Source of the DNA: DASWRT01 sp036403035
GTDB taxonomy: Bacteria; Pseudomonadota; Alphaproteobacteria; ATCC43930; CGMCC-115725
Length of the DNA: 19,358 nucleotides
Direction of reading: 5' to 3'
Assembly (NCBI GenBank): GCA_036403035.1
Contig: DASWRT010000368.1
Span: forward strand, 1 to 19,358
Of the stretch, positions 14,049 to 19,358 are shown piece by piece. Under the pieces are notes generated by a model. The model searched no databases and was not told the origin of the DNA. It worked only from the letters and a program-made list of their open reading frames with translations. The first letter of the stretch is position 1. Each line of letters opens with the position of its first letter. The position numbers and the translations under genes were made by a program.

Positions 14049-15305
14049 ATGGAGCAGGCGCACGCGGCGGTCCGTACCCGTCAGGATAGCAGCGCCGATC
14101 CGGGTGTGTGGCGAGCGACGCTCTCGGGGCTTTGCGCCAGTCTTGTCGGTCTCGGCATTGCCCGTTTCGCCTACACGCCGTTGATCCCGGCGTTGATAAC
14201 CGAGGGCTGGTTCACGCCGTCCGGTGCAGCCTATCTTGGCGCCGCCAACCTTGCCGGCTACCTTGCCGGCGCGATCCTCGCGCGCCCGATGGCGGCGCGC
14301 AGCTCGGCCGTCGCGATGCTTCGGGCGACGATGCTGCTGGTGAGCGTGGCCTTCTTCGCCTGCGCGTTTCCTCTTTCCTTCCTGTGGTTCTTCATCTGGC
14401 GCTTCGCGTCCGGGTTCTCCGGCGGCGTCCTGATGGTGCTGGCGGCGCCGACGGTGCTGGCGAAGGTGCCGGCGTCGCGTCGCGGCATTGCCGGCGGCGC
14501 CATCTTTACCGGCGTCGGGCTCGGCGTCGCGGCGTCGGGCACGCTGGTGCCGATCCTGGTCAAGGCGGGCGGACTGCCGACGACGTGGTTCGGTCTGGCC
14601 GGACTCGCGCTCGCGCTGACGCTCGTCGCCTGGGGCGGCTGGCCGCGCGAACCCGCGCCGGCGCAGGGCGCCGCCGCCTCGCCGGCCAGCACGGACCGGC
14701 ACCGCACCGGCCCGGCGCTCAAGGCGCTCTATGCCGAGTACGGGCTGCACGCGATCGGCCTCGTGCCGCACATGGTTTTCTTCGTCGACTACATCGCCCG
14801 CGGCCTCGGTCAGGGGCTTGAGACCGGCGCGCGATACTGGGTGTTCTTCGGCCTCGGTGCGATGGCGGGCCCGATGCTGGTCGGATATCTGGCCGATCGC
14901 GTCGGCTTCGGGCCGGCGCTGCGCCTCTGCTTCCTCGTGGAGGCCGTCGCCGTGATGCTGCCCGCCGCCACCACGAACCCCGTATGGCTGATCGTATCCG
15001 CCGTCGTCGTCGGCGGGTTCACGCCCGGCTTCGTGCCGCTCGTGCTCGGCCGCGTCGGCGAGCTGGTGGCGCATGACGTTGCCGCGCAGAAGGCGGCATG
15101 GAGTGCTGCGACCACCGCCTTCGCCGTCGTTCAGGCCGCCGCCGCCTACGGCCTCTCCTACATCTTCGCGAACACCAACGGGTACGTGCTGCTGTTCGAG
15201 ATCGGCGCGGTCGCGGTGGTGCTCGCGTTGCTGACGGATCTCGTCGTCACCGCCGGCGCCGCTGCCGGCGCCCGGCGTCAGCCTGTCGTCGGAGCCGGCG
15301 GATGA
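14049..15305 (+). CDS. MFS transporter, YbfB/YjiJ family
   Basis: 418 residues with about 12 hydrophobic segments. The first helix carries the family hallmark GLGIARFAYTPLIPALI (about 35-50), close to the G-x-G-R-F-x-Y-T-P-x-x-P signature of the YbfB/YjiJ (MFS_4) family; RPMAARSS and ADRVGFGPALRL are cytoplasmic loops after helices 2 and 8. The substrate of this family is not established; members are often described as possible effluxers or small-molecule importers. ATG 14049 is preferred to the adjacent GTG 14046 because of its distance from GGAGG. It lies 82 bases upstream of the nitronate monooxygenase gene on the same strand, so they are probably one transcript, with a dyad at the promoter. 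Confidence 0.88.
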   Translation: MEQAHAAVRTRQDSSADPGVWRATLSGLCASLVGLGIARFAYTPLIPALITEGWFTPSGAAYLGAANLAGYLAGAILARPMAARSSAVAMLRATMLLVSVAFFACAFPLSFLWFFIWRFASGFSGGVLMVLAAPTVLAKVPASRRGIAGGAIFTGVGLGVAASGTLVPILVKAGGLPTTWFGLAGLALALTLVAWGGWPREPAPAQGAAASPASTDRHRTGPALKALYAEYGLHAIGLVPHMVFFVDYIARGLGQGLETGARYWVFFGLGAMAGPMLVGYLADRVGFGPALRLCFLVEAVAVMLPAATTNPVWLIVSAVVVGGFTPGFVPLVLGRVGELVAHDVAAQKAAWSAATTAFAVVQAAAAYGLSYIFANTNGYVLLFEIGAVAVVLALLTDLVVTAGAAAGARRQPVVGAGG

Positions 15306-15387
15306 TCGCCCGGACCGCGGCCGCAACAGGGACGGAGATCCTCGTTCGGTTTTTTCTTACCCGCATGAACCACGCCGGAGGAAGTGC

Positions 15388-16485
15388 ATGCCGTTCCAAA
15401 CGGTTCTGACCCAGCGCTTGAATCTCGCCCACCCGATCATCCAGGCGCCGCTCGCGGGCGGCGGCGATACTCCGGCGCTCGCGGCCGCGGTATCCAATGC
15501 CGGCGGCATCGGATCGGTCGGCGCCGCCTACTCGACGCCGCAACAGATCGGCGAGATGTCCCGCGCGGTACGGGAGAAGACCAACAAGGCGTTCGGCATC
15601 AACCTGTTCGCTCCGTTGCAGCCGCCCAAGCCGCCGGAGAATCCCGCGCCGGCGCTGGAGCGGCTTGCGCCCTATTATGCCGAGCTGGGCCTGCCGGCGC
15701 CGACGATGCCGGCGACGGCGCTGCCGTCCGGCGCCCCGTTCGACGACCAGTTCGCCGCCTGCCTTGAGAGCGGCGCCTCGGTGTTCAGCTTCACCTTCGG
15801 CATGGTGCCGGGGGACGCGATCCAGGCGGCGAAGAGCCGCGGCATGTTCGTGATGGGCACCGCCACCACCGTCGACGAGGCGGTCGCGCTGGAGCGGGCG
15901 GGCGTCGACGCCATCGTCCTCCAGGGCAGCGAGGCGGGCGGACACCGCGGTACGTTCGGCGGAGATTTCGACACGGCGATGGTCGGGACGATGGCCCTGG
16001 TGCCGCAGGCGGCCGATGCCGTCAAGGTGCCGGTGGTCGCGTCCGGCGGGATCATGGACGGCCGCGGCATCGCCGCCGCGCTGGCGCTCGGCGCGTCAGC
16101 CGTGCAGATGGGCACCGCCTTCCTGACCTGCACCGAGGCCGGCACCAGCGAAGTCTATCGATCCAAGCTCCTCGGCGCCCGCGAGCACGAGACCCGCATC
16201 ACGCGCGCCTTCTCCGGCCGCCCGGCGCGCGGCATCATCAACCGCTTCATGACCGAGATCGAGACGCCCGGCGCGCCGCCCGAAGCGATCCTGCCGTTCC
16301 CGATCCAGAACTCGCTGACCCGGCCGTTGCGCAATGCGGCGGCGAAGGCCGGCAACGCCGAGTTCCTGTCGCTCTGGGCGGGGCAGGGGGTCCGCATGGC
16401 GCGCAGCCAGTCCGCGGCGGAACTGATCGAGACGCTCGTCGCAGAGACCGAGGCGGCGGTCCGCCGCCTTAACGCGCTGCGCTAG
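15388..16485 (+). CDS. nitronate monooxygenase (2-nitropropane dioxygenase family)
   Basis: 365 residues. FMN-dependent TIM barrel: LAHPIIQAPLAGGGDTPALA at the start, VSNAGGIGSVGAAY (35-48), GINLFAPLQP (70-79), GSEAGGHRGTF (180-190) with the probable catalytic His186, VPVVASGGIMDGRG (214-227) and GASAVQMGTAFL (235-246), the last two binding the FMN phosphate. The family oxidises alkyl nitronates such as propionate 3-nitronate to carbonyl compounds plus nitrite, or in some members acts as an NADH:quinone reductase. The true substrate here is unknown. An excellent GGAGGAAG site precedes the ATG. It follows the MFS transporter, suggesting a transport plus detoxification pair, and is followed by a strong hairpin. 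Confidence 0.92.
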   Translation: MPFQTVLTQRLNLAHPIIQAPLAGGGDTPALAAAVSNAGGIGSVGAAYSTPQQIGEMSRAVREKTNKAFGINLFAPLQPPKPPENPAPALERLAPYYAELGLPAPTMPATALPSGAPFDDQFAACLESGASVFSFTFGMVPGDAIQAAKSRGMFVMGTATTVDEAVALERAGVDAIVLQGSEAGGHRGTFGGDFDTAMVGTMALVPQAADAVKVPVVASGGIMDGRGIAAALALGASAVQMGTAFLTCTEAGTSEVYRSKLLGAREHETRITRAFSGRPARGIINRFMTEIETPGAPPEAILPFPIQNSLTRPLRNAAAKAGNAEFLSLWAGQGVRMARSQSAAELIETLVAETEAAVRRLNALR

Positions 16486-16504
16486 GACGCGGCGAATCAT
16501 CATC

Positions 16505-16533
16505 GCGGCCGGCGAGCGTCGCTCGCCGGCCGC
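16505..16533 (+). terminator. long GC hairpin after the nitronate monooxygenase gene
   Basis: A perfect 13-base stem, GCGGCCGGCGAGC (16505-16517) with GCTCGCCGGCCGC (16521-16533), around a GTC loop, 20 bases after the stop. There is no U-tract, so it may be a U-less terminator or a 3'-end stabiliser. The rest of the 235-base gap to 16721 is AT-rich around 16590-16660 and includes GGAAGC (16590-16595) and GCTTCC (16617-16622) as a loose dyad; it presumably holds the importer promoter. Confidence 0.65.
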
Positions 16534-16720
16534 CCCGTCGACTGTGCCGGACCGGGCAGGACGCCTGGTGCCGGTTTTCCGTTCCTCTTGGAAGCATTAA
16601 AAATCATTAACTATCAGCTTCCGTGGCATCGACATACAAAAAGCCGTATAAGCTTACCGAAAGCGATGCCGACAAACCTGCGCGTTTGTTCGAGCGCTCA
16701 AAAAGGGACGGGAGGAAAGC

Positions 16721-18010
16721 ATGACGGACGGGAAGACGATTTCGCGGCGGCGCGCCGGTTTCCAGGCGCGATCGGGCGGCCTTGCGGCGGTGGCCGCTGC
16801 TGCTGCGGCGCTTGGCGTCGCCACCGCGGCGGCGCAGGCGGCGGAGCCGATCAAGATCGGCGTGATCGGCGAAGAATCGTCCGTCGCCGGCGCATCGATC
16901 ACCAAGGCCGCTGTCATGGCGGCGGAGGACATCAACGCGCACGGCGGCGTGGATGGCCGCAAGGTCGAGGTCATCACCTACGACGACCATTCCTCCGCGG
17001 CGGACGGCGTCCGCGCCTTTCAGCGCGCCGTCAACCAGGACAAGGTCAACGCCGTCATCGCCAGTTACATCAGCGAGGTCGCGCTCGCGATCGAGCCTTG
17101 GGCGGCGCGGCTGCACATGCCGTTCATCACGCCAGGCGCGGCGAGCAACGAGATCTCGAAACGCGTGCACGACGACTATGCGCACAACAAGTACACGTTC
17201 CACGGCTGGCTGACGTCGGCGTTCATCGCGCAGTCGATCTGCGACTACACGAAGGACATCCTGGTCGACAACTTCCATATGAAGTCGGCCGTAGTGATGA
17301 GCGAGGACGCCGCCTGGACGACGCCGCTCGACGCGCAATACCTCGAATGCCTGCCCAAGGTCGGGCTGCAAGTCCTCGACCATATCCGCTTCAATCCCGA
17401 CACGACCGACTTCAGGCCGATCTTCAACCAGATCGAGGACAAGCACCCGGACGTCATCATCACCGGAATCAGCCACGTCGGCGTTCAGCCGACGGTGCAG
17501 TGGCAGCAGCAGCAGGTGCCGATCCCGATGGTCGGGCAAAGCTCCCAGGCGACGACCAGCACGTTCTGGAAGGATACGAACGGCGCCGCCGACGGTGTCA
17601 TCACGGCGACGGCCGCGGCGCCCGGCGTCGCACTGACCTCCACCACCATCCCGTTCACCGACGAGTACACGAAACGGAACGGTGTTTCACCGGCCTATGA
17701 CGGCTACTCGACCTACGACATGGTCCACATCATCGCCGAAGCGGTGAAGAACGCCGGCTCGACCGATCCGGACAAGATGGTCGATGCGCTGGAGAAGACG
17801 GATTATGTCGGCACGATGGGACGCATCCAGTTCTACGGCAAGGATGACAAGTACACGCACGCGATGAAATACGGGCAGGGGCTCGTCACCGGCGTCGCTA
17901 TACAGTGGCAGAACGGCAAGCAGATGTGCCTCTGGCCGTCCGACAAGGCCAACACGAAGATCGCCTTCCCGTCCTTCATCAAGGTCCCGCAGCAGGCCTC
18001 CGCGCAGTAA
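16721..18010 (+). CDS. ABC transporter substrate-binding protein, branched-chain amino acid (HAAT) type
   Basis: 429 residues. The N-terminus (TISRRRAGF, then an Ala-rich hydrophobic stretch 20-37, cleavage after AQA at 40) is an export signal, possibly Tat because of the RRR. The mature protein begins AEPIKIGVIGEESSVAG, the usual start of the Peripla_BP_6 fold, with AAEDINAHGGVDGRKVEVITYDDHS (71-95) and ASYISEVALAIEPWAA matching the first lobe, and GYSTYDMVHIIAEAVKNAGSTDPDKMVDALEK the C-terminal lobe. It captures a solute in the periplasm for the permeases encoded next. The family covers branched-chain amino acids, amides, urea and aromatic acids; the ligand cannot be read from the sequence. 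A strong GGGAGGAAAG site precedes the ATG. Confidence 0.93.
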   Translation: MTDGKTISRRRAGFQARSGGLAAVAAAAAALGVATAAAQAAEPIKIGVIGEESSVAGASITKAAVMAAEDINAHGGVDGRKVEVITYDDHSSAADGVRAFQRAVNQDKVNAVIASYISEVALAIEPWAARLHMPFITPGAASNEISKRVHDDYAHNKYTFHGWLTSAFIAQSICDYTKDILVDNFHMKSAVVMSEDAAWTTPLDAQYLECLPKVGLQVLDHIRFNPDTTDFRPIFNQIEDKHPDVIITGISHVGVQPTVQWQQQQVPIPMVGQSSQATTSTFWKDTNGAADGVITATAAAPGVALTSTTIPFTDEYTKRNGVSPAYDGYSTYDMVHIIAEAVKNAGSTDPDKMVDALEKTDYVGTMGRIQFYGKDDKYTHAMKYGQGLVTGVAIQWQNGKQMCLWPSDKANTKIAFPSFIKVPQQASAQ

Positions 18011-18097
18011 CGGCGCAGGCCGGACGAACCGGCGGCGGTGCGGGCGCGGTCCGACGGGATCGCGGCCGCTTCGCCGCCCATCGACTGCTTGGGGTAT

Positions 18098-18118
18098 GTC
18101 CGGCGGCTTGCGCCGGAC
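18098..18118 (+). promoter_or_regulatory. hairpin between substrate-binding protein and permease genes
   Basis: GTCCGGCG (18098-18105) pairs with CGCCGGAC (18111-18118) around a GCTTG loop, ending 12 bases before the permease ATG and just ahead of its AGGGGCGGGT ribosome site. No U-tract follows. Such hairpins commonly protect the 3' end of the abundant binding-protein message or lower permease translation; which applies is inferred. Confidence 0.55.
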
Positions 18119-18130
18119 GAAGGGGCGGGT

Positions 18131-19006
18131 ATGCGCTGGCTTCAAATCCTGATCGACGGCTTCGCCATCGGCTCGCTGTACGGGCTTGGCGCGGTCGGCT
18201 TCACGCTAATCTTCGGCGTCTCTGGGGTCCTCAACCTCGCACATGGCGGAGTCATGGTCGTCGCGGCCCTTGTCGGCTGGCTGGCCGCGGGCGAACTCGG
18301 CCTCGGCACGTACGCCGGCACGCTGGTCGGCGTCCTCGCCGGGCTGGTGGCCGCCTACGCGACCTATCTGATCGTGGTTCGGCCGATCCAGCGGTCCCGC
18401 GCCATCCCGCGCGAGGAGACCGAGATCTTCGTCCTCACCGGCACGCTGCTGTGGGGAATCATGATCCAGGTCGGCATGGCCTACCTGTTCAGCGACAACC
18501 CGGTGACGATGCGGCCGCTGATCACCGGAGTGGTCGGCCTCGCCGGAGTCCGCACGCCGCAGAACGAGATCATGATCGCCGCGGTCTGCTGGGTCGTGAT
18601 CGGACTGCTCTGGGTGCTGGTCAACCGCACGCGCGCCGGCAAGGCGCTGCTTGCCGCGTCGATCAACCCGCGCGGCCTGACGCTCCTGGGGTTCGAGCTG
18701 TCGCGGATCTATCTGCTGGTGTGGACGATCTACGGCGTGCTCGCCGGGATCGCCGGCGTGCTGCTCGCGTCGTTCCTCGGCGTCAGCTCGAACAATGCCG
18801 GCCAGCTTACCGCCAGCGCCTTCTCGATCGTCGTGCTCGGCGGGCTCGGCAGCGTTTCCGGCTCGCTCGTCGCGGCCTATGTCGTGGGATACTTGGAGAC
18901 GATCACCGCCTACATGATCGCGCCGACGTTGCGGCCGATCCCGGCGCTGCTGCTGCTCGTCCTCGTCGTCTACATCCGGCCGCAAGGCCTGTTCGGGCGG
19001 CGCTAG
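18131..19006 (+). CDS. ABC transporter permease, LivH type
   Basis: 291 residues, almost wholly hydrophobic with about eight membrane segments. Family landmarks: LQILIDGFAIGSLYGLGAVGFTLIFGVSGVLNLAHGG at the N-terminus, NRTRAGKALLAASINPRGLTLLGFELSRIYLLVWTIYGVLAGIAGVLL in the coupling-loop region, FSIVVLGGLGSVSGSLVAAYVVG, and a VVYIRPQGLFGRR end. This is the first of two inner-membrane permeases of the importer. ATG 18131 has a Shine-Dalgarno site; an upstream in-frame start would place non-conserved residues across the hairpin. It is separated from the next permease by only 14 bases. Confidence 0.93.
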   Translation: MRWLQILIDGFAIGSLYGLGAVGFTLIFGVSGVLNLAHGGVMVVAALVGWLAAGELGLGTYAGTLVGVLAGLVAAYATYLIVVRPIQRSRAIPREETEIFVLTGTLLWGIMIQVGMAYLFSDNPVTMRPLITGVVGLAGVRTPQNEIMIAAVCWVVIGLLWVLVNRTRAGKALLAASINPRGLTLLGFELSRIYLLVWTIYGVLAGIAGVLLASFLGVSSNNAGQLTASAFSIVVLGGLGSVSGSLVAAYVVGYLETITAYMIAPTLRPIPALLLLVLVVYIRPQGLFGRR

Positions 19007-19020
19007 CCAGGAGAGGGCAT

Positions 19021-19358
19021 ATGGATTTCCTCCGCTCGCGCCTGCTCTGGGTCGCCGTGCTCGTCGTCGCCATCGCGGCGCTGCTGCCGTTCTGGCTCTC
19101 CGCCTACGTGCTCAGCATCCTGACCGGAGCCTATTATTTCGGCGTCTTCGCGATGTCGTGGGACCTGCTGTTCGGCTTCGCCGGAGAGGTCAATTTCGGC
19201 CCTACCTTCCTGATCGGACTCGGCGCCTACACCGCGGCGATTCTCAACAACGAGTTCGGCGTGCCGATCCTGCCTTGCGTCGTCGCCGGGACGCTCATGG
19301 CGCTGCTTGGCGGCTTGCTGTTGGCAGTCCCGGCGCTCCGCCTGCGCGGGCCTTATTT
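19021..19358 (+). CDS. ABC transporter permease, LivM type (3' truncated by window)
   Basis: The first 112 residues of a membrane protein starting at an ATG with GGAGAGGG upstream. Hydrophobic segments begin LLWVAVLVVAIAALLPFWL, and YYFGVFAMSWDLLFGFAGEVNFGPTFLIGLGAYTAAILNNEFG matches the LivM N-terminal signature, in which G-x-x-x-x-G-H/P-x-x-F-x-G-x-G-A-Y is characteristic; here the loop reads GEVNFGPTFLIGLGAY. Its place directly after the LivH-type permease is the standard operon order, and livG/livF-type ATPases are expected beyond the window. Confidence 0.9.
   Translation, partial: MDFLRSRLLWVAVLVVAIAALLPFWLSAYVLSILTGAYYFGVFAMSWDLLFGFAGEVNFGPTFLIGLGAYTAAILNNEFGVPILPCVVAGTLMALLGGLLLAVPALRLRGPY

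Noticed and set aside
13986..15326. 446-residue - strand frame opposite the MFS gene
   Set aside because: Highly charged Arg/Glu/Asp-rich antisense of membrane codons; the + strand encodes a clear transporter.

Overview
This is a high-GC window (strong G/C preference at third codon positions, Shine-Dalgarno-type starts) from an alphaproteobacterium. The protein set fits a free-living, chemotactic, polyhydroxyalkanoate-storing member of the Rhodospirillales or a neighbouring order: a soluble chemoreceptor, a phasin, the ClpS/ClpA pair, SPOR-domain cell-wall proteins, a form II CoxL-like molybdenum hydroxylase and a branched-chain amino acid type ABC importer. The taxonomic placement is inferred from gene content only.

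Layout. 1-2.3 kb, + strand: the 3' end of a phosphomannomutase/phosphoglucomutase, a soluble methyl-accepting chemotaxis protein with a C-terminal sensor-like region, and a small gamma-glutamylcyclotransferase-fold protein. A hairpin terminator shared by both strands separates these from a - strand D-alanyl-D-alanine carboxypeptidase that carries a SPOR domain (2.3-3.6 kb). 3.7-7.5 kb, + strand: a phasin behind a promoter with repeated TGCTGCGRTGCA boxes (probable PhaR operators), then clpS-clpA ending in a textbook GAAA-loop terminator. 7.5-10.5 kb, - strand: in transcription order a short SPOR-like protein with no visible export signal, a Tat-exported YcbK/DUF882 peptidase-like protein, a membrane-anchored SPOR protein, a single-domain response regulator and a doubtful small overlapping membrane ORF. 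10.5-11.2 kb holds no convincing gene. 11.2-13.6 kb, + strand: an orphan CoxL/XdhB-type molybdopterin subunit. 13.6-14.05 kb: an intergenic palindromic repeat and a promoter with a dyad. 14.05-16.5 kb, + strand: a YbfB/YjiJ-family MFS transporter and a nitronate monooxygenase. 16.7 kb to the end, + strand: substrate-binding protein, LivH-type permease and the start of a LivM-type permease, which runs off the window.

How the genes work together. ClpS delivers N-degron substrates to ClpA; the ClpP protease is not in the window. The carboxypeptidase, the YcbK-like protein and the two other SPOR proteins all point to peptidoglycan or division-site work, and all three SPOR domains share a Cys-x9-Cys pair. 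The MFS and nitronate monooxygenase genes look like a small uptake/efflux plus oxidation unit. The last three genes are the start of a HAAT-family importer operon.

Most of the window is recognisable housekeeping or accessory metabolism. I do not see a clear new defence or mobile system: no CRISPR, tRNA, rRNA, integrase or transposase. The items most worth a second look are the SPOR/YcbK cluster with a leaderless SPOR-like protein, the repeated operator boxes at the phasin promoter, the orphan molybdenum hydroxylase subunit and two promoter dyads.
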